Below, piece by piece: positions 51,973 to 64,000 of a stretch of DNA of 64,000 nt. The notes under the pieces are model-generated. The model was not told the DNA's origin, did not search any database, and saw nothing but the letters and a program-made list of their open reading frames with translations. Made by a program: the position numbers and the translations under genes. Within the stretch, counting starts at the first letter, position 1, and each line of letters opens with the position of its first letter. Source of the DNA: Dermatophagoides farinae (Eukaryota; Arthropoda; Arachnida; Sarcoptiformes; Pyroglyphidae); assembly GCF_024713945.1 (NCBI RefSeq), contig NC_134685.1, positions 1,550,001-1,614,000 on the forward strand, in the 5' to 3' direction.

Positions 51973-53607
51973 GTTGAGAAAAAAAAAATTCAAAATTTAA
52001 ATAAAACTCGAAAACAATGGAAAATGCAAAAACGTCAGAGTGAGAATGAATTGGCAAAAAGATGTTTATAACAAATATATAAGGTTCCCGTTCATATAGG
52101 ACGGGATAGTTGACGTAAATTTTTTAGTCTCAATGGCAATATAAATCATACAGTATGCATTATGACTTTATATTCGAACAACGATTGCATATTGTTAAGA
52201 ATGATATTAAACACATTATTTTAATTCACAAGCATACGTTCACATTGTGACTGTAATTTATCGTTTGGGAAAAAAATGACATGGCGCCAACTTGACATAT
52301 TTGATTCATTGATCAAAAAATCCAAAAATCCAATAAATTCAATTATTCCATTGCGGTTTGTAAACAAACACATACACACACACACACACATCTTATTCAA
52401 TCCCAAGAGACTAATTGTTTTATTTGATTTAGATCAATGGCAACAACAAGAAGAAAAAAAACTAATATTAGCCAAATTGTTTTTTGATTTTCTTGCCGAT
52501 CATTGCGTTTGAATTGTGATGTTTATTTCTTTTTTTTTGTGTGTGATGGCTGATAATAATTAAATTAGCCATCTGGGATATCGCATTCATAAACAACAAA
52601 ACAACAACGACAACAACAACAACAACAACAAAAAATGATCAAAACATTAAAAGAATATGAAAATTTCTTGAATAATAAGAAAGGAAACGGCGAATGAATT
52701 GTCATAATTTTTATTATTATTATTATTATTATTGACAATTTTTTTTCTCATAATTTGATCGAAATGAATACATTTGATTTACATATATAGATGGTAGAAA
52801 AAATAAATTCAACAATCATATAATCAGAAGAAGAAGAAGAAAAAAAAGAAATAACAATCAGAACAAGAACAACATTTTTTTGTATTTGTTTTGATTTACA
52901 TTACAATTTTCGATATACATCGATTATTTCGTTCATCATCGAATCATTTGTTCAATCCAGTGATTCATTTTTTGTTTGTTATTGTTGTGTTAGTGGTGAG
53001 TTACAAATCATAATATATTTGCACATTTGACAAAAAAATAAAATAAAAATTTTTCTTTGTTTTTTTTTCTTTTCACAAATATATCAACCTAATTCATTCA
53101 TTTCATTCAATAAATATATAGAATAGAATAATTAATGTAAGTAGTAGATAAAATAATCAATAAGAATATTCTGTGTGTGTGTGTCAATTTTTTTTCATAT
53201 CAATCAAATTCTGTCTGTATGTTTTTTTTTCATCATCATCATCATCCATCGATTTTTTTTCTATACATTTATTATATTAAGAATTGATTAGAATTGGAAC
53301 CTATTCATTCATTCATTCATTCGAAAAAAATAAGAATCTTTTCAAGTGTTTATATATTATGTTTCATTTTCAAGCAAGAAAAAAAAATAATAACATATTG
53401 ACAACGACAATGATGATGTTTTGAATTCACATTTTTTTTTCTCTTTTTCTCATCAATTTATTCCTATTCCTTGAAATTATTTAATTCAATCGATTCTGTA
53501 GGTAGTAGCAGTATCAGTAGTAGTAGTTTGTAGTTTGTAGAAGTAGTAGAAATATAGTTTCTTGAATAAGCTCTCTCTTGTAGTTTACATTTTGTATTTT
53601 GTTTTGT
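51973..53607. other. PSMC2 upstream region and intergenic gap
   Basis: Contains the PSMC2 promoter side and, further right, 1.1 kb of AT-rich sequence with CAA, TTA, AGA and TTC repeats that is probably the 3' untranslated region of the STAC gene. One small frame at 52276 is listed separately. Confidence 0.5.
52276..52512 (+). CDS. Small hypothetical ORF, divergent from PSMC2
   Basis: A 78-codon frame that starts MTWRQLDIFDSLIKKSK and ends LAKLFFDFLADHCV. Its two ends use ordinary codons, but the middle crosses a CA repeat. It begins 304 bp from the divergent PSMC2 start, so it could share that promoter. The minus strand here also reads a plausible peptide (52406-52221, containing WRHVIFFPNDKLQSQCER), so the coding strand is uncertain. 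No family is recognised. Confidence 0.25.
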   Translation: MTWRQLDIFDSLIKKSKNPINSIIPLRFVNKHIHTHTHILFNPKRLIVLFDLDQWQQQEEKKLILAKLFFDFLADHCV

Positions 53608-54859
53608 TTATAATGTTATCTCTTGAAGATATTTCGATGGACAGGGAACAATTTTATCGTTGATGCCCGTACGTACCATTATGATGCCACTCATCTCTTC
53701 CGATACTTGAATGACAATCTGAAAAAGAAAAAATTTTTTTTTTTTATAAATTATTGAAATGAGAATAGAATGAATGGAGAGAAAATGGTTATGTTATTGG
53801 TTTGGTTTTTTTTCCAGTTAATTTGAATTTCAAATTAAATGAATATAAATGAATGATAATTGAAAAGTTTTTTTTTCTTTCTTTCTTTTTTTATATATAG
53901 AAAAATCAATGAATGAATGAATAAATAAACGAATGGAACAACAACAACAACAACAACAACAAACCTGTTCACGAAGCAATTTAATAGCAAATTCACCATC
54001 GGTCAATTGAACTGTATGTATTACTTGTAATGGACGTTCACCGGGAAATAATTTTGTTACATATTTTGATGGAAAGAATCCTACTTTTCCCATACATTTA
54101 CCTTGCCACCAATCTGGATCGGTTGTGTCGACTACAGTGACCATATAACCAGCTCTGTACATAAATATGGAAAAATTTGAATCAGACACAAAAGTTAATT
54201 ATTTTTTTTTTTTTTTTTTTGACAAATTCAATATATATACCTTAAATTAAGCTCATCAATTTGTCGGCTACGAAAATTGTATAATACAACAAATATGTTG
54301 GTCGGTAATAGACGTTGTGGTTTCTATTTCAATCAAAAAAAAAAGAAAACAGGTAAATTATTGTAATCATTAGAATAATAATAATAATATAATAATAATT
54401 TACCGGTGATGGACATGGTGACATTGAACATGGTGGTAGATCCTGTACAAATATCTGATCATCACGTTCAAATGATCTCATACGGCCATGTATACCTAAT
54501 TTAAAACGTTTTGATATTTGATATTGATTTGATGATGCGGCTGCTGCTGCTGCTGCTGCCACTGTTTGTTGTTGTTGTTGTGATGTTGATGATGGTTGCG
54601 GTGGTGGCAATGGTGGTGGAGGTGCTTGAACAGTTGATGGTTGCTGCTGCTGTTGTGATGATTGTTGTGTGGCCGTTGTTGGATGCTGGATGGATACATT
54701 CGATGATTGTGATGATAATGTTGCCGCTGCTGCTGCTGCCGCTGTTTTTGATATCGATATCATTGATTGTTTATTATTTGATTCATTCAATTTTTGTTGT
54801 TGTTGTTGTTGTTGAATAAATATTGGCGGTAAATAATAATTGTATGGTTTAATCATCAT
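53608..54859 (-). CDS. Stac: STAC-like adaptor, SH3-containing 3' half
   Basis: Four exons fit: 54404-54859, 54241-54323, 53965-54154 and 53608-53718, 279 residues, phases 0, 2 and 0. The first SH3 spans the last three exons: NIFVVLYNFRSRQIDELNLR, AGYMVTVVDTTDPDWWQGKC, VGFFPSKYV. A second SH3-like segment ends the protein (REQIVIQVSEEMSGIIMVRT, IVPCPSKYLQEI). This tandem arrangement is characteristic of STAC proteins, adaptors of voltage-gated calcium channels in muscle and neurons. The first exon is rich in Gln, Ala and Pro and starts at an ATG (54859). No AG lies upstream on this strand for 280 bp, so it must be a transcript start rather than an internal exon. It may be a short isoform of the gene to its right. 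Confidence 0.8.
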
Positions 54860-55871
54860 TTTGTTGTTGTTGTAGAATAAATCCAACAACAGTCAACAAT
54901 AACGACAACCGAACAGTACGACAGCCAATTTCAAAATGATCCATTCATTCATTCCATGATTCATAAGACCATCGAATGATGAAAGATTTTATGATCCAAA
55001 AATAAACATAATGATGATGAACGAATGAATGAATGAAGTTTTTTTTTGACAAAATATAAATGAAAAAAAAAATAAAATGTAGAGAAAAAAAAATTTGGGA
55101 AACAAGATTAATACAATCAATAATTCATGTAAATGGGCCTCTCATACTCTGGTACTAGGGGCTAGTTGGTTGGTTGGTTGGTTGTTGGTTGTGGTGTTTG
55201 TTTTCCAGTGAAAAAAAAACTATATAAACCTGAATAACTATTTCAACTAACCAATGAACAACAACAAATAAAAAAAGATTATAGTTCATGTTATGGCCCA
55301 AGAGACCAATGATGATGATGATGATGATGACACAAGATTCTAATAAACAAACATACACACACAAGAGACAAGAAAAGGATTACCGTTTTTGTAATCATAT
55401 ATATACACACCGGTACTCATTCTGGGAATCGTTCATTTTTTTCTGTCTTTTTTTTTGGGAGTTCATCATAAATTCTTTCTTTTTTTCATTATTCCCATAA
55501 TCATCATCATCATAACTAATTCATTTTCATAACTTGATCTTGGACGATTGCAAAATGAGAAACGAAAAGAAAAAAAAATGAAACTTTAAACCATACCATA
55601 ACCGGTAATAAGAATATATATGTATAGAATACTGGAAAGAAAAGAAAATTTCTAGTTTTTTTTTTGTGTGTGTGTATGTGATATTGAGATGTGAATGAAT
55701 TATTTATTTATATGTACCGGAAACGATTCTATTGGAAATTTTTTTTCTTATTCTGTTTCTATCGTTTTTTTTTTTTTTTTTTTTTTTTGCTTGGTATAGA
55801 ATTCATTATTGCCAGGGAAAATGATGTACTTTTTTTTCTTAAATTCATGCGAAAATAATCCATGTACATAC
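54860..55871. other. Gap between the two STAC halves
   Basis: AT-rich with TTGG and ATG repeats and a 24-base T tract near 55765. On the minus strand no AG occurs from 55138 down to 54841. No exon was recognised; a small linking exon cannot be excluded in 55140-55860. The start of the SH3-half transcript should lie here. Confidence 0.45.
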
Positions 55872-58800
55872 ATTTATATGGTGAATAATGATTAATCATT
55901 TCATTTGAATCATAACGTGGTGGTGATTGGCCAACAAGACCAACTGTTGGTGGTAATGATGATGATGATGATGATGGTTCAGCAACAGTTTTCATCATAT
56001 CACGACGATGTTGTGAATGATGATGAGGATGATGATGATGATAATGATGAGCGGCGGCAATGGGCGGCAATGGTGGTAATTGTGGTGGTATTGGTGGTGT
56101 AAAATTTGGCCTTTTATCTTTTAATGTTTCAGCCGATTCTGGACTATCTAAACTTAAGCTTTTCATTCGTAATGTTAATTTCTTTTTATGTGGACTATGT
56201 GGTGCCGAATAAGCTTGTTGTTGTGTTTGTGATATTGTTAATAATGTAGGTGTATTATGATGTTGTTGTTGTTGATGAATGATTGGCACGGATGATTTAT
56301 TGATTGATATTGGAACAATACCACCACCACCATTACCATTGTTATTATGATAGGCAAAACCAGGTAATGTTCGATTAGTTATCATTGGTGATTGTTCATT
56401 GGAATTATTCATCGATGAATGACCACTACCATAATGTTGATAACGGATATCCGGCTGTTGTTGTTGTTGTTGTTGTTGTTTCATCATTGAACCATATTGT
56501 TGTTGATGATATTCAATAGTTGATTGATGAAATTCTGAATCCGAATTTCTATGTGTCATTTTTATTGTTGGTGGTGGTGGTTGTGGTTGTTGTTGTTGTT
56601 GTGGTGGTGGACATGAAGATGATGATGTTTCTTGTTGACGATGTTGATGATGTTGTGGTTGACAATGTGTTAAACTTGTTTGGCTACCAACTAAACTATC
56701 ATTACTATCTTGATGTTTACCACCACCACCACCACCACCAGAATTAGATGGACCATTACCATATGTTTGTTTAATCGAAATAGAACCTGAACTACCACTT
56801 CCGGAAGAATCATGATGATAATGATGATGATAATTATTATTATGTTTATGTTTACCACCACCACCACCGCCACTACCACCACCACCACCATTATAATTTG
56901 AATAATGTTCCGTTACATATTGTGCACATTTACGAGCATCAGCAGCAGCACGTAGTGATTGATAAACAGGATCATAATTTTGATATTCTATAATCATAAA
57001 ATCAATAAATTCACGGTAAATACAAAAACAAAAACAAAAAAAAAAAGAAAAAGAAAAAAATGGTAAAATCGATTGAATAATTCCAGGAATAAGAATGAAA
57101 TTAGAGAAAAAAAAACACAAGAAAATGGTGAAAATGAAACACATGACCACAATGGATACAACGACAAAGATTGTATTTAATCTATTCATATATATACAAT
57201 GTTTGTGTATGAATGTATGTGGTGAACAATTAATTGTGGAAAAAAAACAATGAAAAGAATGCAAAAAAAACGAAACCATTATCCAGAATGGAAATAAAAA
57301 GAATCCATACATGTATGTGTATTGTGTTAGCTACACATATTTTTTTTATTTTTTTTTTAATTTGACTAATGAATGGAAATATAATTTTCTCTTGAGTAAA
57401 TTCATTAAACAATTGACCAAACGATAACGGCAAAAGCAGCAGCAGCAGCAACAACAACAACAACAACAATGCGATAAATGAAACAAACAAACTAAACACA
57501 TGATGATGACAATGATATTTGGACAACATTATCGCCATTATCAACAACACAGTAACAATAACAATAACCTGTTAAGAATGCCCAACACACACACACACAC
57601 ACACAAACCAAACAAAAACAAAGAAAACCGAAAACTTTGGAAATAAATAATAACAATGTATAGACAATGTTTTTGTTGATGTCATAATAATAATGATTAT
57701 AATACGCCCAGAATTTGTGGAATTTGTTTGTTTTCTGGGTAGTGCAACAAACAAAAAAAATGAAACCCAAAAACAAAAAAAAATGAGATATTCTTTGTCA
57801 CTATCTGTCTATTTCTATTTGTGTGTGTGTGTATGATATTTTTTTTTGTCAGAATTTCTCTTATCCGGTTATTACTATTATTATTCGGGTTTCGCCTTTA
57901 TGTCATTGTTAGTGTCAGGTTTTTTTTTTTTTTGGTTGCTGCTGCCGTCGTTTGTTGTTGTTGGAATAGATTTACAATATATTAATATGGATACACCTGG
58001 TGCACCTGAATTTTTTTTTTTATTCAGTATTCTTTTTGGCTACCACCGTCATTATATTGTGTGTGTGTGTTACATACATTGTTTATGGTTCATTGAAGCT
58101 CAAGAAAGAAAAAAAAATTCTTTCCCATTCCACATTGGAATAATGATTTTCAAGTGTGTTTGTGTATGTGTGTGTGTGTGATGTGGATTCTGTAACCCGA
58201 ATTCCATACATAGGCAAAAAAAAAATAATTTCTGACCAAACACCAACACACCACTTACTTTCATCATCAATCTGTGGTATGGTTATTTTTGTCTCCAATT
58301 CAGATGCTGATTTCTGTTTTCGTAGTAAACGTGGTTTAGGCTATAAATGATGAAAAGAAAAAAAAAGAAAAAAAGAGAGAGAGTGAGAAAAATGGTTAAC
58401 AACAACAATGAAAATTGAATTAAATTATTAAAAAAGGAAGCAGATAATAAAAATGAAAATTTTTTTTTTGTACAAAAAAAACGCCTAGGCCCATTCAATT
58501 CCAGTTGTCAAATACACACTTTCTTTTCAATTTTAGCTATCCATGAAACTCGATCCATTTCCAGGACCCGGAGATGATCCGGAATGAATTTTGACAGTTT
58601 TTTTTTTGCTCTAATTTCTGACCCCGAAACATTTAAATACTGTATTATGTAATACTGGATAATGTAGTCATATTTATCCCAAATAACCTAGCAATAACCG
58701 GGCAACAACAATAACAACAACAACAAAAACAGAATTTTTCCTTTTCGGTATCGATATTGAAAATGAATTTTTTTTTTATTCAGGACAGAATCCAGAATTG

Positions 58801-60857
58801 AAAGAATGAATGAATGAAAAAAATCCAATCATTTTTCCAATCATATAATCTACGAATTGAATGATTGAAAAAAAATTCATTGATCTTGTACGATAGAAAA
58901 AAGGCAAAAATGTTTCATTCTGTTTGTCAAATGAATCAAATTATATCAAACTTTATAAGTGGAAACAGCAACAACAACAACAACAACAACAGCAAAAATT
59001 TCCATTCTCAATTCATTTTTTTCTCTCGCATTCAAATTATTCATCATGATTGCTGGCAATAAAACTTTTGGTCCAGAAAATTGTTATAGAGCAATTTGAG
59101 AAACTTGGTGGTGCTAGTGGTGGTGGAAAAATTTATTCATAGATCCATTGCAACAACAAGCAGTGATTGTGTGGTGCCAAAAAAAAAAAAAAACAAAAAA
59201 ACAAAAAAACAAAAAAGTTTACAAGAATTTGTAAACTTTATTCTGTAATTGTTTTACATTCATTATATTTTCCATCATTATGTGTTGTTTGTTTGCTTGT
59301 TTGTTTGTGAAAAGTGAAAACATTCATTTTTTTTTGTCTGATTATTTATATGCATGTTGTGAATATTTAAAAGTTTTATCTGAATTTTTTTTTTCGTTGT
59401 TGAATTTAATTATTATTATTCAAATTATGGTGAAAATCATTATTTAAAAAAAACAAAAGAAAAAGAGAAAGAGAAAAACGATACAAGAAGTTAATTACCA
59501 TTTTTTAAAAAAAGGAAATAGATAATTGGAGTATGAATAAACGAAATAAAAAACCAACCAAGGTCAAGAAATCAAAAAAGCTCAAAGAATCGAGACCAAC
59601 AAAAAAAAAATGCAGGGCAAAACAAAACAAACTACACACTAATACGACTAATTCCAATAGACCAATTGTTTTTGGACAAATTCTTGGAAAAATCAGAAAG
59701 AGATTACAATGTCCAATTAGAGTATTTTTTTCCACATTCTGTGTGTGTTTGTGTGTGTGTGGGACTTGTGGGTGGAAAAAAACTGGTTTTTTCTCAGAAG
59801 CAACAAAAAAAAAAATTATTCATTCATTCATCTATATGACGTACCTGCATGGATTGCAGAAAAAAAGATTTAAAATTTAAATTTTCATTTGAATTTGAAT
59901 TTCCTGAAAAAAAATTATTAAACAAAACAAACAAGATGATCAATGATTACAACACACACACACATCAACCACTAGAATATTCTTGTGAGCAATTCATTTA
60001 TTAGAATTCTCAAATTAAGATGGACATCGTCATCAGCAGCATTAACAACAACAACAACAAAAAAGAATAAAGAATTCTAGATAATAAAAAAAAAATTTCC
60101 CAACTGCAGAACTTTATTTTTGTTGTTGTCTTTACCCATTCTTTTTTTCATTCTTGTTTACTGTCAATTTTTTTGTTTTCATCATTGTTTTTATTCCGAA
60201 AAAAACGAAACAAAAAAAATTGATTGAACAAAGAGAATGAAGGAATCAGCAGAATGCTGTTCATTAATTTTTTTTTTGTTTCTTCTGTATTGAAAGAAAT
60301 CAATATCTGTCAATCAATCATCAATCAATTTAATCAAAATTGGACTTTTTCTCCATCATCATCATCATCATAAATGCAATTTGTATGACATTCAAATGTT
60401 TCATTTGTTTTTATTTTTTTTTTTTTTTGTTTTCATCATTTTTGCTGTTGATTTGACAATTTTTTCTTTGTTCAATTTGATTTGAAAATTAAAGAAAAAC
60501 AAAATAACCAGATGGTGAAATCGATATCGATCCAATAACCGATCCAATATCCGTACACACAGACACACACACACACACACACATACTTGTGAGACCAAAA
60601 AAAAAAGTATATATTGTGATTACCTTTGATTCTGAATTCTCCAATGAGAAACAAAAAAAAAATGCATTGAGGGAAAGCAAACATTCATGTATGGTGCATG
60701 TATATATATATTTATATATTATTGCACAATTATCGAACAAAAATGAATCACATTCAAGAGAAAAAAAAAGTAAAGCAAAGAATCGATATCAATGTCATCT
60801 GATTATTATTGGTCGATGGATAATTCACCATTTTGTTGTTGTTGTTGTTGCTGCTGC

Positions 60858-60891
<34 letters not shown>

Positions 60892-62700
60892 AATAACCAA
60901 ATAGAATGCAGCTGGTTGTTTGTCATTCATCGCTATATATCGGAAAACAGAAACATAGAAAGAGAGAGAGAGACACCAAGAATAAACATAAAAAAATGAC
61001 GTTCGAATGTAATGATATAGAATATCCGTTTTTTTTTTTTTTTTGATCAACAACAACAACAACAACAAAATAATTAAGCCGATTGAGTTCATTTTTTTTA
61101 TATTTTTTTTCGCTATCTCTCAAAACATTTCAAGATTGCTTCATCAAAAAGCTTTTTTTGGCTGTTTGTTTGTTTATATGAAATGGAAATCCTTTCTATT
61201 GAATCAAATCATCAAACTAATGATGAACAAACAAACAAACTGATGAAAAAAAATACTGGACAAAACTTAAATCCATGTGTGTGTGTGTAGAAAATTTTTT
61301 TTTGTGATTTGAAATGTAAACAACATAAAAAAGTGAAAAAACACACACACAAGAAATTTTGTCGCCACATATATTCCTTTCCGGGTTTTTTTCTTTCTTC
61401 TTTAGAATCTAGAATCTATGATGGTGAAGAAAATAGAATTTCCGTTGTAGCGAAAAAAAAAATTGCATTACATTATACTGAATGTTTCATTATCATCACT
61501 TTTGAATGATGATTTTTCATTCATTCATTCATTTCAATACCAGAAAAAAAAACATAAATGGCCAATAGCCATGATTCCTACACACTATGCCATCGCTTAT
61601 GGATGTGCCATATGAAAACACGTCATGTATGAGCAGAGAATTTAGAGAATTTGACTTCATCGTCATCATCATCATCATGTATATTAATATGGCGATTTGA
61701 ATAATAATAAAAAAAAAAAATACGGAACCATGTATGTACGGATATATAATTTTATTATCGAAAAAAAAATGTTTACCTAATTAGATTTTTTTTGTTTATT
61801 TTTTCTGTCCCCATTTTTTTCCCTCCCAGTGAGTCTTTATTTAGAACGCACACACACAAGCAAAAATTTATGAATATGATGATGAGCTTCAATATACAAT
61901 CACAATACGTGTCAGATTAATTATAAGCCGGTGAAAAAAAAAATAAAAATAAAAAATTTTCCCCCCAGTTCATATGAATCAATTGAATTGAATTGAATGT
62001 TCTGATTGAATAAATTATATCCTAATATACGAAAAAAACGAGGGGTAAAAATATCCAAATATAACCAAAATCAAACATTCCATTCCATTCCATTCATTCA
62101 TATAAATGAAATGCCATTCTGATTCTATTTATTGTTATATTATTGTTATATTTGTAATAAATAAACACATGGTATTCAATTCATTCATTTTTATTCATTT
62201 CTAACGGGCTTTGTCTCTTTTTCTCTTTCTCTCTCTAAAATGAAAATGAAAAAAAAAATCACAAATTCCATTGAATTGTTTTATATTCATTTTAAAATTT
62301 TTTAAATGTCAAAATGTTAGTCGAGATAAACAGTAACAGCATCAACAACAACAACAAACGAATGAAATTCATTTAAAAACATACCTGACATTTTGGTGCA
62401 TTTTCCTGGCATTGGCCAGCATGTACATTCATTTTACATAATTTACATTTAAGTCCTTGACGAGAATGACCTTTATTTGTGAAGAATTTTTTTTTTTTTT
62501 TTGAAATCAGATAATCAATAAATGATCAATAAACAATCAATTGATATTTTGACGAAAAAAAATACATACCACGTAAAATTTCTCTACAAACATCACAAGC
62601 TGTAATTTTTTTATACGTATATTCTTGAAATGCATGTACGCCCAATTGTACGGATATACGATATGTACGTTGTGCTTCTAAATCGGCCAGATCATTATTC
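55872..62700 (-). CDS. Stac: STAC-like adaptor, C1-domain 5' half (continues past the window)
   Basis: Four exons are clear: 62570-62700, 62385-62470, 58259-58340 and one starting at 56987; earlier exons lie beyond 64000. The first two carry a C1 zinc-binding domain: HAFQEYTYKKITACDVC, then GHSRQGLKCKLCKMNVHAGQ and CQENAPKC. The third reads PKPRLLRKQKSASELE, like the linker after C1 in STAC proteins. The fourth begins YQNYDPVYQSLRAAADARK, matching the vertebrate STAC segment DPVYETLR. It then becomes a very long Gly/His/Gln/Ser-rich region. The end given is a GTATGT donor in phase 1 at 55872; the frame stays open to 55759. None of the known SH3 exons starts in that phase. Partial at its 5' end. 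Confidence 0.75.
56988..58258. other. STAC intron
   Basis: Repeat-rich, with CA runs near 57590 and GT runs near 57822 and 58150. No exon or RNA gene recognised. Confidence 0.55.
58341..62384. other. Long STAC intron
   Basis: 4 kb of repeats and AT-rich sequence with no exon that I can support. It includes an interrupted A-rich minisatellite (A7C units) at 59180-59216, a 10-bp inverted repeat at 59215-59238, and a GTT/CTG tract at 60835-60892. Hydrophobic open frames come from T and GT runs. Confidence 0.55.
59215..59238. repeat. Perfect inverted repeat in the STAC intron
   Basis: AAGTTTACAA, four bases, then TTGTAAACTT form a perfect 10-bp stem directly after the A7C minisatellite. GTAAAC/GTTTAC is also a forkhead-type core, so paired factor binding is possible. 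Not tested. Confidence 0.6.
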
Positions 62701-63467
62701 CTATATATTTAATGAGTGATGGATATAAAAGTATACAAAACGAGAGAAAAATTAGTACAGAAAACACGCACACACACGCATTTTTTTCTGTTGTTGTTGT
62801 TCCTTTCTAACCAAATGATAAACAACACAATGAATAAAATTCAAAAACATTCAATTCATAATCAAAAATTATCATCATGCCTATGGGCTCGTCAGTAAGT
62901 GCTAGAATATTCTGTATATGCGTTTGTGTGTGTGTGTGTGTGTGAATAAATTGTAATATAATTGTTATGATGAATAATTTTTCATTTCATTTCAAATGAA
63001 TAAATGGATGAAAGAATAAAAATGAAATAAAAACAGAAACCTTGCATCTTCATTATCATCACCATCATCATCATCATCATCATAATCATAAAATTCCTAT
63101 TTATTCTTTATATTCAGGTTTTTTTTTTATTTTCCTGGCCTGTGAATTTTATTCCTGGAATGAAAATCGAATAACAAAAAAAAAAGAAGAAAAGAAAAAA
63201 CGATAATAGGTGATAAGAGTGTTCGGGTCCCGCACATACACCCACATGCACACACACGCACACATGGAGTAAATTTATTATCATCATTAAAGTTGATGAT
63301 GATGATGATGACGATGATACCTGCTTGTTTGTCTGTGTCAACCTATTATATATATGAATACCGACAATGTGTGTGAGTGTGCATATAATACCAAAAAAAA
63401 AAAAAAAAAAACCATTTTCACCAAGTGAATAAATGTGAACAGCTTAACAACAATACCATTTTGGCCC

Positions 63468-63499
<32 letters not shown>

Positions 63500-64000
63500 C
63501 AGTATTTGATATGAGCCATATTCGCAATTATTCTAATTGGAGCCATAATCATCATCATTATCATCATCAACATCACAATAATGGTGAAAGCAATTTTGAA
63601 ATGATAATGATTCTTGCATTGATTATAGACCAAAAAAAAAAAAAAAAAAAATGAAAGAATAAAAACGAACGAACAACAAACACCAAAATGAATCGATTAT
63701 ATGTATATACAGGTTTTTTTTGGAATAAAAAAAAATTGTTTTTTTTCCACAATCATCATCGTTGATGTTGGCGATTCTTTTTTGTTCTTCTGATGATTGA
63801 TGATTAACAAAAAAAAAAAAAAGAGAATGACATTATTCTTGGTTTTGTTTTCACATTGATTAGAAAAAAAAGGACAATTTTGAAAGAATCGATTGATCGA
63901 TTGATGGTGGCGGTAATAATCGTAATAATTTGATTAATTTGATCATCATGGATAAATTTGTTTTTTTTTATTCGCAAAAACATCATCATCATCATCATTT
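62701..64000. other. STAC intron running off the window edge
   Basis: Contains GT and CA microsatellites (62926-62944, 63472-63499), ATG runs and A tracts. No exon recognised. Confidence 0.5.

Noticed and set aside
58341-64000. Additional genes nested in STAC introns
   Set aside because: All open frames checked here are translations of homopolymers and dinucleotide repeats.

Overview
The window is nuclear DNA from a small-genome arthropod. It is about 70% A+T and crowded with simple repeats (ATG/CAT, CAA/GTT and CA/GT runs, homopolymers). Its genes have intact animal-type reading frames split by short GT-AG introns, mostly 48-100 bp with a few of 1-4 kb. The protein set (a fly-like amphiphysin, NAB, STAC, a Ly6/Quiver protein, a cysteine-rich secreted protein) and the codon usage are what I would expect of a mite, most likely an astigmatid such as a dust mite. 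The taxon is inference. I see no prokaryotic, viral or transposon genes.

Left part (1-24.5 kb). ALG1 (+, N-glycan assembly) runs tail-to-tail into a large NAB transcriptional co-regulator (-). After a 3.5 kb repeat-rich gap comes PSMD3/Rpn3 (-, 26S proteasome lid), then amphiphysin (-, BAR plus SH3), whose first exon lies 3.8 kb upstream of the rest.

Middle part (24.5-44 kb). NUP155 (-, nuclear pore) and DIMT1 (+, 18S rRNA dimethylase) are divergent across 374 bp. Next come an unrecognised low-complexity gene (-), a secreted 12-cysteine protein (+), DEPDC1 (+), a Ly6/Quiver membrane protein (+), and a second unrecognised gene (-) that shares two short motifs and a splice position with the first. 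The spliceosomal cyclophilin CWC27 (-) follows.

Right part (44-64 kb). A compact housekeeping block holds spermine synthase (+), the RNA polymerase III subunit POLR3C (+), PPP1R11 (+), the nuclease TOE1 (+, with an unexplained reading-frame change near its end) and PSMC2/Rpt1 (-). From 53.6 kb to the end lies a STAC-type C1/SH3 adaptor (-) that continues past the window. Its C1 half and SH3 half could not be joined by an in-phase splice and may be separate transcripts.

Most products are housekeeping: two proteasome subunits, RNA processing (CWC27, TOE1, DIMT1), transcription (NAB, POLR3C), the nuclear pore, glycosylation and polyamine synthesis. Splice joins were built by hand. For every complete multi-exon model except TOE1 the exon phases agree and the total length is a multiple of three. 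The least ordinary items are the two-member orphan family, the split STAC locus, the TOE1 frame change, and a repeated CTCF-like motif in gaps next to gene starts.
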